Shown here: piece after piece, positions 9,951 through 22,052 of the stretch
How the letters are laid out: each line of letters begins with the position of its first letter
How positions within the stretch are numbered: position 1 is the stretch's first letter
Assembly (NCBI GenBank): GCA_007922225.1
Contig: ML679961.1
Coordinates: 9,667,433-9,731,432 of the forward strand
Reading direction: 5' to 3'
Length of the DNA: 64,000 bases
Source of the DNA: Emydura subglobosa
Taxonomy: Eukaryota > Chordata > Testudines > Chelidae
Translations under genes and position numbers: made by a program
Notes under the pieces: generated by a model
What the model was told of the DNA's origin: nothing
The model's input: the letters and a program-made list of their open reading frames with translations, nothing else
The model's database searches: none

Positions 9951-11243
9951 TTAGGAGATCATCTTGTCCAACCCCCTGCTCAAAGCAGGACCAACCCCGA
10001 CTAAATCATCCCAGCCAAAGCTTCATTAAACCAGGCCTTTAAAACCTCTAAGGATGGAGATTCCACCATCTCCCTAGGTAACCCATTCCTGTGCTTCACC
10101 ACACTCTAATGAAAACCTAAATCTCCCCAACTGCAACTTGAGACCATTGCTCCTTGTTCTGTCATCTGCCACCACTGAGAACAGCCTAGCTCCATCTTCC
10201 CTGGAACCCCCCTTCAGGTAGTTGAAGGCTGCTGTCAAATCCCCCCACATTCTTTTTTTCTGCAGACCAAACAAGCCTAGTTCCCTCAGCCTCTCCTCAT
10301 AAGTCATGTGCTCCAGCCCCCTAATAATTTCTGTTGCCTTCTGCTGGACTCTTTCCAATTTGTCTACATCCTTCCTGTAGTGGGGGGTCCAGAACTGGAT
10401 ACAGTGCTCCAAACGAGGCTTCAACCAATGCCAAATAGAGGAGAATAATCACTTCCCTTGATCTACTGGCAGTACTCCTACTAATGCAGCCCAATATGCC
10501 GTTCGCTTTCTTGACAATAAGGACACACTGTTGACTCGTACAGCTTCTTGTCCATTGTAATCCCCAGGTCCTTTTTTGCAGAATTGCTGCCTAGCCAGTC
10601 AGTCGCCAGTCTGTAGCACTGCATGGGATTCTTCTGTCCTAAGTGCAGGACTCTGCACTTGTCTTTGTTGAAGCTCACCAGATTTCTTTTGGACCAATCC
10701 TCCAATTTGCCTAGCTCCTATCCCTGCCCTCCATCATGTCTACCACTTCCCCTAGCTTAGTGTCATCTGCAGACTTATTATCAGCTGCCAACTAGACAGC
10801 GAGCCATTGATCACTACCCGTTGAGCCCAATGATCTAGCCAGCTTTCTATCCACCTTATAGTCCATTCATCCATAAGTATAGCCCATACTTCTTTAACTT
10901 GTTGACAAGAATACTATGGGAGACCGTATCAAAAGGTTTGCTAAAGTCAAGATATATCATGTCTATTGCTTTCCCCACATCCACCGAGCCAGTCATCTCA
11001 TCATAGAAGGCAATCGGGTTGGTCAGGCATGACCTGCCCTTGGTGAATCCATATTGACTGTTCCTGATCACCTTCCTCTTTTCCAAGTGCCTCGAAAGGG
11101 ATGCCTTGAGGACCTGCTCCGTGATTTTTCCAGGGACTGAGACTGACCGGCCTGTAGTCCCCCGGATCCCCTCCTTCCCTTTTTTGAAGAAGGGCACTGT
11201 ATTTGCCTTTTTCCAATTGTCCAGGACCTCCCCAATCACGAGT
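9951..11243 (-). mobile_element. CR1 LINE on the minus strand, nested in another CR1
   Basis: On the minus strand the region reads RT (11239-10856), then a C-terminal domain (10705-10074), then a short 3' end near 9951. It sits in the middle of a plus-strand CR1 whose sequence continues on either side, so it inserted later. The 3' end lies next to GATACAAATG (9925-9934) and GATACAAATG (9947-9956), a 10-bp direct repeat that may be related to the insertion. The 5' end is truncated, as is typical of LINEs. Confidence 0.8.
10074..11239 (-). pseudogene. CR1 ORF2 relic (RT and C-terminal domain)
   Basis: The RT part includes GDYRPVSL-like sequence, QYGFTKGRSCLTN, and YLDFSKPFDTVSH, all CR1 landmarks. 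After [12 protein letters not shown] the frame breaks. The block before the active site (the SGVPQG region) is missing, while [12 protein letters not shown] codons remain near 10780, so an internal deletion is likely. The C-terminal part has WSKRNLVSFNKDKCRVLHLG and LEHCIQFWTPHYRKDVDKLE, which match the usual CR1 C-terminus. Not functional. Confidence 0.8.
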
Positions 11244-11992
11244 TTTCAAATAATAGGGATTTAATATGAATAAATGGTCAGTTTTCAGAATGGAGAGAAG
11301 TAAATAGTGGTGTCCCCCAGAGTTTGTACTGGGATCAGTGCAGTTCAACCTATTCATAAATGATCTGGAAAAGGGGTAAACAATGAGGTGGCAACATTTG
11401 CAGAGGATACAAAACTGCTCAAGATAGTGAAGTCCAAAACAGGCTGAGAAAAGTTACAAAGGGTTCCTCACAAAAGTGGGTGACTGGGCAACAAATTGGC
11501 AGATGAAATTCAATGTTGATAAATGAAAAGTAATGCACATTGGAAAACATAATCCTAACTATATATACAAAACAATAGGCTCTAAATTAGCTGTTACCAC
11601 TCAAGAAAGAGATCTTGGAGTCATTATGGATAGTTCTCTGAAAACATCTGCTCAGTGTGCAGCAGCAATCAAAAAAGCCAGCAGTGTTAGGAACCATTAG
11701 GAAAGCGCTAGATAATAAGACAGAAAATATCATAATGCTTTTATATAAATCCATGGTATGCCCACATCTGGTTGCCCTTTTTCAAAAAAGATATATTGGA
11801 AATAGAAGAGGTACAGAGAAGGGCAACAAAAATGATTAGGGTTATGAAACAGTTTCTGTATGATGAGAGATTAAAAAGATTGGGACTTTTTGTCTTAGAA
11901 AGAGGATTAAGCCGTGGGGGGGAGGGAGGATATGATAGAGGTCTATAAAATCTTGACTGGTGGGAGGGTGAAAAAGTGAATAAGGAAATTTT
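11244..11992 (+). pseudogene. CR1 reverse transcriptase relic, second part
   Basis: This resumes the plus-strand CR1. It includes an NGQFSEWREV-like stretch, SGVPQS, a two-base-shifted LFINDLEKG-like region, ATFAEDTKLL at the active site, and C-terminal text near 11657-11839 (AIKKASSVRNH-like, then NKTENIIMLLYKSMVCPHL). The normally invariant Asp before the second Asp is Glu here. The element fades out near 11992 without a clear 3' terminal repeat. Confidence 0.7.
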
Positions 11993-12519
11993 CTCTCCAC
12001 AACTATGAAGACCAATCTAAATACGAAGTCTTTCCAGAAAGAAGTGTCCAATACCTAAATACAAAAATGAATAAATCCAACCATAATATACGTAGTAAAG
12101 TGTGTGGTGAAAAGTTAGGTCTCTTCAAAGGTCAACTGCAAAATGTTTTTAAATAGAATTGTGCTATTTTTGTCTTTGAAGTACTGTTTGAAGAAGGCCT
12201 GAAATATTTTTTATAAAAAGCATTTGCTTTCTGCTCTTCCTCTTCTTCTTTTTCTTTTTTTTTAAACCATGGGACTGTGGAGTGTGTCAAGTCTGGTTTT
12301 CCTTGGTTTTGCTGGAGGACCTTCTAGGGTATCTCTGATCATGTGTATTGTAACCTTTTGCAGTATAAAGGATTTGGTGCATTGAATCTCTATTAAAGAT
12401 CTCTTCTCCAAAACATTCACTTATCTACACAGACATACTCAGTAAAGTTAAGGTGAATTAACATTTAAATTATGCACATTGACTTCACACCTTTAGCTGA
12501 TTTGTCTTAACTTTCCTGA
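11993..12519. other. Unremarkable intron sequence
   Basis: AT-rich DNA with pyrimidine runs near 12235-12265. No recognisable gene or repeat. Confidence 0.45.
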
Positions 12520-12600
12520 AGGTATGTCTACACTAGAAACACTAAGCCACACAGCTACAGTGCCAGGTTTGGAAGTTTTTTAAGTGTATTAGTAGATCGA
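12520..12600 (+). mobile_element. Partial TIR transposon end
   Basis: AAGGTATGTCTACACTAGAA matches the left terminal repeat shared by the Harbinger-like short elements in this window. The following GCCACACAGCTACAGTGCC resembles their interior. No right end is recognised, so this is a fragment. Confidence 0.5.
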
Positions 12601-12676
12601 ATTAAATCAAAGGTAAATTAAATAACATCATAGCTAGTATACAGGGTAGGCAACAGTCAAGCTAGGTAGCTTAAAC

Positions 12677-12838
12677 CAAGGGTAGTCAATAGGCGGACCG
12701 TGGGCCAAATCCGGACTGTCAGATGCTTTTGAACAGACCCTGAAATGTTTTATTTACTTATTATAATTATTATTATTTTCTCTGGAGTCTGGACTTTGAC
12801 CAAGAAATTTGGACCTGGACAAAAATAGACTGCTCCTG
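12677..12838. mobile_element. Short hAT-like element
   Basis: The left end CAAGGGTAGTCAATAGG and right end AATAGACTGCTCCTG are imperfect inverted repeats of a hAT type. The interior has GGACCGTGGGCCAAATCCGG, similar in style to other reptile hAT derivatives. The flanking octamers GCTTAAAC and TAAACCTT do not match well, so the boundaries are less secure than for the other hAT elements here. Confidence 0.5.
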
Positions 12839-13974
12839 TAAACCTTATAGTTACAGTCCTAGCGTTTTGTGTGTGTCTCTCTCTCTAGCTATCATGGGTT
12901 TTTCCTTTAACCCAACATCCCAGTGACTGAGGACATAACTGTCAATGAGACTATTCCAGTCCTCTCCTCTAAGGGTCTGCCATTTCTACTCTCACTTCCT
13001 TTGAATTGTAGGTATGAACACGCTGACATACCCCCTCCAGTATATGTCCCTAATTTATTTATGAAGAAGAGGACTCTGCTTTTGTGAGCAAAAAGTTTTG
13101 CATCTGCTGTTACTTAAGGTACATCACTTCAAAGTAACTCCAGGAACTTTGTACATACCACCGGATTATAATGACCTTTAGATTCTTTAGTGTAGATCTG
13201 TTTTCGTAATGAAGAATAAAGAGGGAGTGGATGGAAGTATTGGAGGAGGCCTAGAACTATGGAGCTGCTGCCCTCGCCAACGGAGTGCTTGGCCAGGGAG
13301 TGGATGGGGCATCAGAGAGGGGCCACCAAGTATTTCCCTGTAATTATATATTTGATGTATTTCCATCAAGTGTTTGACTGTAGTTAATGGACACTTAAAG
13401 CATCTATAAAATCTTCATCGTATAGTGAGGTAGAAACGTACTAAAATAAGAATCATAATTCAGAAGTCATACGACGAACTAACTTGCTCTGTGTTGCCAT
13501 AACTGTATTTGTGCACTGTATAAGAGACTGATTATGCTCAGCTCTTTGTACAGTGCATGTATACAACTGCAGCAACACAGCTGCAAGCTAATTCAGTGTA
13601 AGAAGACTTAATTGCAATTATTACAACAGTTAGAAACCAAAGCTAGCATCCCCCCTACTCCTTACACCTCCCTGCTGTCTCAAGGCTTCCGAGGGAGTTG
13701 CCCTTGTAGCACAGAGCGCATGGATGGGGCATCCCTGCCCCAGTAGGTGCTGGCTGTGCTTTCAGCCATGGGAGTATTGTACATCCCAGCCTCATTTCTG
13801 TGGGTGCAATTGCATGCGTAGACCGCATCTGGAGCCACTAATGACCCTCTGGATGAGACTACTGCAGTGTACCCTACTTCGAACTACATTTGAAAACTCC
13901 TTGGAGCTATGATTGGGTTAAAATGAGGCTCTTCTATGTCAATTGGTGGTAGCTGATGTGGAACTGGTACAATG
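12839..13974. other. Unremarkable intron sequence
   Basis: No recognisable gene or element. Confidence 0.45.
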
Positions 13975-14530
13975 AGTTCACAGCTCCAGTGGCTTCCTAT
14001 TTCCTTCTAGGAACAAATCAAAGTGTTCCCTTCTCTCCATAAATCCCTCCTTGGTTTGGGTCCTAGCCTTGAAAGCATACCCCTCAGCTAGGCAACCATC
14101 ACAGGAGCTGAGGTAACCTATCATCTCTCATTCACTATCGACATGTCAACAGCCATTATCAGTCGTCTAGTGATGCTGGCCTCCCCTGCTCACTTGTTGG
14201 ACTTTCTCCCATGTTGCCCCATGTGCTTGGAGAGAGATTGCCTATAAACATCTGTAAAACTACCTCATTATACTTCAGGTCCCTCATTCAAACTCTTCTT
14301 TGCAGTGATGCCACAAAAACTTGGCAATGGTTAGGCTGCTTGTGTGCTGACCTATAACGTCTCATTTTTTCCTCATACTCTCCCATCTGTCTGTATCCAT
14401 CCGTTGTCTCTTTTCTTAAATTGTAAGCTCTTTAGCTCAGGGACCCTCTTTGTTCTGGATTTGTATGGTGCCGAGTTGGTTCCTGGTCCATGACTGGACT
14501 GCATAGGGTTTATGGCAATACTGCAAAACT
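13975..14530 (+). repeat. L2/L3-type LINE fragment, C-terminus and 3' end
   Basis: The first part can be read as CAGCTCCAGTGGCTTCCTAT, giving LQWLP, a landmark near the C-terminus of L2/CR1-clade ORF2. The 3' part contains TTGTAAGCTCTTTAGCTCAG and a TTCCTGGTCCATGACTGG block, which is a widespread amniote 3' repeat tail. It is ancient and non-functional. Confidence 0.55.
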
Positions 14531-15344
14531 GAGCTGCTGGAGATAGCATTACACAAAGGCAAACAAGGTTGGCTGCACAGCTTTCTTCATGGAAAGTCCT
14601 CAGCTGTGGAAGTGGCTTCTTTACTTGGTCTGAGGTAGCCTGAGTTTAACTTTTAGGGTGCAGTGCAAGATTCATCTTTCAAGCATTTGCATTAGGAAAT
14701 GAGGTAAAGAGGGTGGATCGGTGATATTTTATTTTATTTTATTTTTTTTAAAATTTTTTAGGAAGGAATGTTTTTCCCTTTTTGCTTTTAAAACTAGGTA
14801 GATGTGCGTGCATCTTGGGGGTACACAGAAGGGTACATTTTTATGAACCTTAAATTTAAGTAAAGCTGTTCTTTCCCTTGAAATCTAAGCAGTTTGCAGA
14901 TTACAGGTGGCAACTACCAACTTTCTGGGATTGTATTTAGAAAGACTCTCTTGTTGTTCCGCAAAGAATGCTCCTGAATTTTGCCTGGAGTCCCATTGTC
15001 TATTTCAGCAGAAGCTATAACTACTTGCTTTGATGACCCACAGCCTTGGCAATGCAGACATGGTATTGGTGCATGTCATAGGGAGCTCTCAAGCATAGTA
15101 TGGGTTCCAGAAGGACAAAAAAATTAGCAGCTCAAATGAACCACAGTGGTTCAGGTTGTGGTACGTTCTCAAGCTCTGTCCACTTATGATGCCAAAATGA
15201 GATTGGCACCCTAATATGATTCTCACTTCTTGCATGCTTTGATCACTAGGGTAATAGTTAAGAATAACAATATACATGTCAACATAGCACTCCTTTGAAA
15301 AGGAGGGCAGTTCACCCTTCTCAGCAATTGTTTTGGGCTCTGGT
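14531..15344. other. Unremarkable intron sequence
   Basis: T-rich low-complexity tract near 14725-14760; otherwise nothing recognised. Confidence 0.45.
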
Positions 15345-15780
15345 AACACTTTATATCAGGTGCTCTGTTGGAGGGGCTCCAGAAAAAGGGGGACATACTT
15401 GTACATGTGGTGGTTATGTCTAGGAATTAGATAGTTTGTGGAGGAAATTATTAAAGAGGTTCAACTTACGACAAAATATCATCTTCCTAGGTATTCCCCT
15501 GACCTACTTACTTAATGCTCCAGAAAAGGATCTAAATTTTTTTGTTAAAATTTTTTGTTGTTAGCAGCAAGACTTCATGTTGTATGTTATTGGAAAAATG
15601 TGACTTCTATAGAATTGTGATATAGTAAAATATGGATTGTCCTTGTAATGGATTGTCCTTGTAATGGAAAAGCTTTCCATCCAAGTACGTACACAAGAGA
15701 AGCTCCAAAAAGAGGATAGGTATTTAGAAGTTTGTTCACCCTTTTTAGCACACCTCGAGCAGGAGGAAGGCTCTCCACCC
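15345..15780 (+). repeat. Possible L1 ORF2 C-terminal relic
   Basis: A plus-strand reading near 15360-15420 gives a KGGHTCTCGGYV-like stretch, which resembles the conserved KGTxxHMWWxC region near the end of L1 ORF2. It is followed by a degraded ILGIPL-like segment. Stops interrupt it. The call rests on a short motif and needs a profile search. Confidence 0.4.
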
Positions 15781-18539
15781 AGCAAGCCAGAATCTTTAGC
15801 CAGGGTCTTTGAATATTAATGTGAGCTTGAATAAAAAGTAATCTATGATAAGTATGTAATGTTTGATTGCAACTTTGCCTTGATAAACACCTTCAAAAGT
15901 ACAAATGTTGCTGATTACATCAATACAGGTCCTAAGCTTTTAAAAATGAACTCATCTTTATTACAGATGATTGTAGTCAGCCTTCCAGGATAGATACGAG
16001 ATTGGGATAGGGACATATTTAGTTTGAAAACAACAACAAAACCTTTCAAGATTAAGATGATAAAAATTCTAAGTGGGTTTTTAGTACATGTATTGATATT
16101 CCCTATCAGAATTGCACCTGGAGGAAAGGATCTGATTCTGGATATCCCAGGCCCCATGTCCTTTTTGCACAGCACTCAACCAACCATTCATGGAATCCAC
16201 ACATACCATTTTACAACATATCCAGTATTTCTTTTTGGGATAAAGTGCATTTAAGTTCTTTGTGCGTATGGGCCAAATCTTGGATGCCTAATGTCAGGTT
16301 GTATACCAGTGTGATGGCCACTTTGGCCAACGCTGAGAACTGAAATGGAGCCCTCCAGAGCTGTAAGCCTGAGTCTCTACAGCTGGAGTTAAAGGACTGG
16401 GTTGTGTCGTGTGAGGCTGTAGCACTTGCATCCTGTGTGGACTGGGCAAAGGGGGACAAGTACCGTCCATCTACCATTGATTTATACCAGTAATTGCCCC
16501 TGCAGTTAATAGGAACCGTGATTGCGCTGCATTTTTGAAAATCAGGCCACTTTTGTTGAAGTGCCTAAAGTTAGGCCCTCATGTCTGAAACTGTTGGCTT
16601 TGGTGTGTGCCAGAGCTGCTTCTGAGAACAGGAAGTGATGGGATCAAATAAACCAACAATCTTCCTCTCTGCCTTGGCAGTTAGACCAAAGCAGGTGTTC
16701 CGAAAATCAGTTTCCCAGACCGGACTTATTTGCATCTTGTGAGCAACACCCTCAAATTTCTTCAAAGTAAATTGGGGTGGGCAGGAAGGGCAAAAGAACA
16801 AGATGAGATATTGTGTGCTTTAAAAAAGAAACGTCTTAAATATTTATCTTCCAACTCCAGTGACTTCCATTACTAAATAGATTAGCACTGTAATGACATG
16901 ACAGTCCATTCTGATAGGCCTCCAGCAGCTGAGGTGTGGCTTGCGACATTTAATCTGAACAAAACTTGACAACACTTTTCCCCTCCGATAAACTGTAATC
17001 TCAGTCTGTGAATGTCAGCTAGAGAACAAAGTTCCTTGCAGCTGTCATGACTCATCTCTGGGCTGCATGCTAAAAAAATGGAGATGTACCTCCAGCATAT
17101 GTGGAAAAAGTTCTAAAACATTGTACCAAGTTATCTGGAAACTCTCTTTGAAAATTGTCCAAAGCAAGTACTGCTCTGAATCCTTGAGTACACTGGAGAA
17201 ATTGTACAATGTTAAGAATGTCTTGGCCTTGGCATACTGTTGAAAAACCCTGAATCCATGGATGCAAGTGTTCCAAATGGCTTATACCCAAGCCCGTATA
17301 GTTTGGGTTAGATTTGATTTCTGCAGGGCTGAATACCAGTTCAGTACCTGTGTGGGAGACATTAAAATGGTTGAATTAATAAGTTCAAATAGGACCCACT
17401 GTGCTGTGAACTGTGGGATAGGTACCCAGAAGGCATTGCAACTGAAAGTGCTTAAAATGTCACTAGTTTAGAAGCGGCGTGAAACCTTCAGTGGTTCTAA
17501 TTCACATTGAATGAATGTTTTGTGTTTAAACTGATTCTACTCTTTCACTTCAGTTCTGTGTTGTAGACATGGCCTTGGACACAAGAGAAGAGGTCAAAGA
17601 GGAATTACTGGTCAAAGCTTTACAGAAGGCTTTTGAAATGAAATAGAAGTGCATTTGTGCCCATGGCTCAGTTCACAGACTTGCATCACTCTGTAAACTC
17701 CTGATAAAATACTTCCTTGGAACTAGTAAATACCGCCCCATGCGCCAGTTCTGTTTACCTCAAAGCAGTGCTAAAAGGAAAAAAAAAAAAAAGGTGTCTG
17801 GTTCCTGCCTATGCCCACAATAGGCATTAATTCCCAAACATGTTAGGAAAATACTTTTTGCTGTGATAGGACTGTTGAATTTCTCAGACTCCATCCTGGA
17901 CAAGAGGTCTGCTTGACTTTATGTAATAAATCTTGAAAGCATTGCCCAAGTGTTTCTCTCTGACTGGCTTCGATTTGAACAGGAATGTTGTGGTTAGGAC
18001 TTTCACATCACTATGGAAAACTTAGCATATATTCCATATGGTTTTCCAGTTTGGTCCCAGCCTAATTTAGAGCAGCCTCAGAGCTAACTTCCATCAGCTA
18101 GTAACTACCTTTTTCACTTCATAAACTGCCTGTCAGAGTCTCTTGGCATGAGACATCTGCCTCAGATTCAACAGAGGGTGCTGTTGGTTCTGATCTCCAT
18201 TAGTCAGAGATACAGGGTCTGAGGATGTGCTAGAATTGGGATAGTAGGAGCACAGTAATATGCTACCATCGGGCATCTTTATTTTAAAATTTGGGTTTAC
18301 TCTTGAAGTGAAAGAAAATGAGGGGTGTGTCTGAGGCAAATGGCTATGCTGGTAACATTTGAAACCTTGATTTATTTTGATTGCAGATCTTCAGTCTCAC
18401 TGTGCTGGCAGTAGCTAGGTCCTAGAGAATAAAGAGGTTAGTCACATCAGAAAAATTCTGTGTAGGTCCAGCTATAGCATCAAACGTCTTCAATAATTGC
18501 AGGTGATACAACACTGAGCTCCAGAGAGTTCCAAACCAA
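15781..18539. other. Unremarkable intron sequence
   Basis: Mixed AT-rich DNA with an A run near 17780. No convincing gene, RNA or mobile element was identified. Confidence 0.45.
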
Positions 18540-18720
18540 AAGGCTCACCCAGGTTAGGACTAGCATTTGTATGATGGCTTTCATCTAGAAGGATCTGAAA
18601 GCATTTTGCAAACTGACTTAAAGACACAGCATGTTGAGGCTAATGCACACTCTTGCAAAAATTGCCTTGGGATCTTTAAAAACCATGTGATTGGGGCCTC
18701 TGCTTAGTCTCATTATAAAG
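18540..18720 (+). repeat. Possible ancient interspersed repeat
   Basis: Blocks such as GATCTGAAAGCATTTTGCAA and TTGGGATCTTTAAAAACCA resemble a widely dispersed old reptile repeat with the order 'reaches the value of a cell, then date'; only the motif order supports this. Highly diverged, class unknown. Confidence 0.3.
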
Positions 18721-18932
18721 GCAGATTAATTGAGAGTCTTTCCCTTATGAAGTATAGGGTGTTTTTTACACTAAAAAGAACACCCTACCTCTAAAAATCC
18801 GTACGTAAATGAACACAAACTTTGTGGTCATTTAGGTACTTATTTTCAAGGAGGCCAGGATGTTTTCATGCAATGGACTAGGAAGGAGGCTCAAACAATG
18901 AAGTGCAATTCTCCAGATGCTGTAGTCTAGAG
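18721..18932. other. Unremarkable intron sequence
   Basis: Nothing recognised; the last eight bases are the target duplication of the next element. Confidence 0.45.
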
Positions 18933-19144
18933 CAGTGTTTCTCAACTGGTGTTCCATGGAACCCTGGGGTTCCGCGAGATGAATTTCAGGGTTCCGCAAA
19001 AAATTGAAACCGCGCCGCCAAAAACAGCTGACAGCGCGCGCCGCCGAAAAGGGGAAGATGTCCCGGATTTTTCAGCGGAGGGTATCGCATGGCCCCGCAG
19101 AAGTTAAAAAGGGTTCCACAGCCAAATTTAATTGAGAAACACTG
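18933..19144. mobile_element. hAT-type transposon with perfect 8-bp duplication
   Basis: It starts CAGTGTTTCTCAACTGG and ends AATTGAGAAACACTG, a good inverted repeat. GTCTAGAG is found directly outside both ends, at 18925-18932 and 19145-19152. It is 212 bp long and has no coding capacity. The interior repeats a GGTTCCGC/GGTTCCAC motif. Confidence 0.88.
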
Positions 19145-19152
19145 GTCTAGAG

Positions 19153-19763
19153 GGTCAGCTTGCATCTCTCAGTGAAAAATGTTACACTGCTTCCCTGGTA
19201 GTGATGCACGCAGTCCCAAAGAAGCCATAAAACCTGGTTCTGCTCCATCAGCCAGGTAACAGATGGTTGTGGAATGATTGCGTGACCTTTCCCTAGTCAT
19301 GACAGATATTTGCAGGGGCTAACCCATTTTCACAAAGTAGTGTATGTGTTCCCATCACAGCATTTGTATCTGGTATTTTGAATTTGTCCTTTTGGGCCAT
19401 ATAAGATGGGCTGATCTGCCAGCCAGGGAAGGTGAAATCATGCTTCAGCCAGTGCTACAGCTCCATTTCTTTTCTTGGGGTTTTTGAATTAACAAAGCTC
19501 CAGACCAAAACAATACAACCCAAACAGTTTGGCCACCCTTCGGAATCTTTTCTGGCTCTTGTCTCCAGAGCGTCACAGCTCCCTGGCCAGTTCCTGCTCA
19601 CTGCATAGAGTGCCCTCTTTGAGCCTGGTCTCCTCTGCCTGCCCCTCTGTAAGCGGCAGTAACCCCTATATGAGCCTTTCTGCAGAGCATATAACTAGGA
19701 GCAAGTATGGGGCCTGCAACTGCAGCTTCCAGCATAGAGGGCCAAGGGTCATAATGGATGCAA
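19153..19763. other. Unremarkable intron sequence
   Basis: No recognisable element. The 119-codon open frame at 19529-19888 has no family character and runs into the next hAT element. Confidence 0.45.
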
Positions 19764-20125
19764 TAGGGCTGTGGTTCTCAACCTTTCCAGACTACTGTAC
19801 CTCTTTCAGGAGTCTGATTTGTCTTAATTATCCCCAAGTTTCCTCTCATTTAAAATCTACTTGCTTACAAAATCAGACATACAGATAGAAAAGTGTCACA
19901 GCAACAAAAAATTGCTAACTTTCTTATTTTTACCATACAATTATAAAATACATCAATTGGAATATAAATATTGTACTTTCATACAGTGACTTGTTCGTAC
20001 TAAAATGTAATGTTAGTTTGCACTGACTTCGCTAGTACTTTTTATGTAGCCTCTTGTAAAACTAGGCAAATATCTAGATGAGTTGATGGACCCCCTGGAA
20101 GACCTCTGCACACCCCCACTCCACC
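19764..20125 (+). mobile_element. hAT-like element, right end lost
   Basis: The left end AGGGCTGTGGTTCTCAACC is a typical hAT terminus. The right side ends within the CTGGAAGACCTCTGCACACC region. No matching inverted terminus follows, so the 3' end is truncated or deleted. No duplication can be defined. Confidence 0.6.
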
Positions 20126-20988
20126 TTCCATCTCAATTATTAGCAAACAGAAGTCTAGGGCTCATTCAGCCTGCATTACGCAGCAGAGAATCCAGTTATG
20201 CAGCAAGGCCTTGGATTCATTTTGATATTAAATTCAGTTCACTTGATGCCCCAAAGTTTCAGCTCTCGCTGTGCTACAGATTCCTGTACTGGAAAATGTG
20301 TGACTCTTGTAAGAGCTGTCAGAGGGGCCAGAAGAGGCTTAAGGCTTGGACAGTTGGTTTTCTTGGCACCAGGAAAGCATGGAAGGTGTGTTTAGGTTTT
20401 GGAAATAGGGAGACAATTGAGGCTTTCTGCTGCAGAGAGGATGCATTTCTTCTTTCTCTCACCCTTTTGGGTATGGATGGAGGGGTTTGAATTTTGTTTT
20501 CTTCCCAAGCACTCTTTGACAACAATCAGCAGGTCTAATATTTGCCACAAGTCCAGTGGATCTGGATAATTGCACAAACTAGATGTTTCCACTAAAGTGA
20601 TTGTCAGTGAATTAATTGTGGCCCTTGACCTGTCCAGTTGTTCAGAAGCTGATGTAACCCGGTATTGAACTACACTCAGATTCTTTAGGTTTGAACAGGC
20701 TGTGGAATTTATTTATACAGCACCAAAGGTGTGTATGGCAATAAACAAAGGGTCCCCGCCCTGCGGTGTATATTCTAAATTAGATAACACAGCGTGGGAG
20801 GATGCTGATAAACAAGAAGTGGGTGGAGGGGTTAGGAGAGGGTGAGGTTATGTTGGTGAGATCGTGAGACGCTTATTGTGCATGCTACTTATTGGTTCCT
20901 CTTTTAAGAACTGGGTGGGTCCAGGATTATAGTAAGGAAGGAGGTCAGTGTTGGAAGAGGAAGTGTTGAGAAACAAGTCAGGGTGGAT
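20126..20988. other. Unremarkable intron sequence
   Basis: Contains a possible small L2-like piece around 20700-20790 (CAGCACCAAAGGTGTGTATGG). Otherwise nothing recognised. Confidence 0.4.
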
Positions 20989-22052
20989 TGTGACACTTCT
21001 TGTGGCATCCAGAACTGTGAGCCACTGTGTCATCCGTCTCTGCCTCAGCAAGTGAGACTTTGCTGCTGCTCACCACTCTGATGCACCAACCTGTCTGCCT
21101 GGCCAGCAAACTCTCCAGGATTCTGCCAGGCCAAACCTTGCCTTGCAGGTACTAACCAGTAACCCCAATTCCCGAGTTCCCAAGAGATATGTCTCTGCAG
21201 TGTCCAATCCCTCTTGCTGGACACTCTCAGAAGTTACGTTCGCTGCCTCCAAAGAGACAGTATGCTTATCAGCCTGTTAGGTTAGCTGAGGTTTCAATCT
21301 CCAGTTCAATCTCCAATCAGTGCGGTGTGATAAAACAAGAGTAAGCTTATTAACAAAGAATGGAGATTTAAGTGCTGAAAGGGAAGGATGAAAGAGACAG
21401 ATATTATACAAGTAAAAAAGACAAAACATGCTTTCTAGTGACAAACTTAATTTCAGCAAGTTACAATATTTGTCTGAGCAGGTTTCTCACCTGTAGTCAG
21501 TTTTCAGCTACTGGTGCCTCCCAGGCCAAGAGAATCCACTTTTTATGAATTCAAAGGCTGCTGCTCCCCTTTGTCCCTTAAATGGTGGATAACTCAAAAG
21601 TCTCTTTGCCCTTGTTATATTGCCTCAAAGTTCATTGACTGTTTCAAGAGCCAGGAAGGCTTCTTGGGGGTGCAGATTCCATCTCCTGTTGTGATTGTTA
21701 ATAGGTCATCTCCCTTGGTAGCTTGATGGCTTTGTTTACCTTACATGTCAATGTACTTTTTGTTGGCCTCTGTGGTCAAGCTGCTCAAACAGATAAATAC
21801 ATATTCCTTTGTCTGGGGCAGGCTGGGCTTTCTACACGCATTTGTATGTTTTTGTACACACCCTGTACAGACATCACACAATGAATTTTGGGACCAGCAC
21901 ATTACCAGTTTTGCTTATGATACTTTGCACGACATCTTTTAGATAGAGATTATGGCCAGAGTGATTTGGGACAATGAGTGTGTCAGGCCTGATTTGAGTG
22001 ATGGTTTATTGTGCCCTCTGCCAGCTGGCATCAAGGGGCTCCCAGAGTCACA
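20989..22052 (-). mobile_element. LTR-like element with TGTGAC...GTCACA ends
   Basis: The 1064-bp block begins TGTGACACTTCTTGTGG and ends CTCCCAGAGTCACA. The TG...CA termini sit in short inverted repeats. The flanks TGGAT (20984-20988) and AGGAT (22053-22057) look like a 5-bp duplication with one change. These are features of a solo LTR. The minus orientation is preferred because similar sequence in that sense resembles reptile LTRs, but clear TATA and poly(A) signals in the right order were not established. No viral protein frame is present. Confidence 0.5.

Larger units (their letters stand above)
8345..11992 (+). mobile_element. CR1-type LINE, interrupted twice
   Basis: Three plus-strand pieces belong to one non-LTR retrotransposon: 8345-8607, 9328-9950 and 11244-11992. 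The middle piece translates to reverse-transcriptase sequence with the KLPGPDGIHPGVLKKLK motif. The last piece carries SGVPQ and a mutated active-site block (FAED in place of the usual FADD), then a C-terminal region. The pieces are separated by an LTR-like insertion and by a minus-strand CR1. Order and strand of the pieces show that one insertion was split. Frameshifts and stops make it inactive. The family call comes from protein motifs. Confidence 0.75.

Noticed and set aside
9925..9956. GATACAAATG direct repeat as the target duplication of the minus-strand CR1
   Set aside because: The two copies are both on the same side of the insertion, only 22 bp apart, so they cannot be the two flanks. 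Kept only as a remark.
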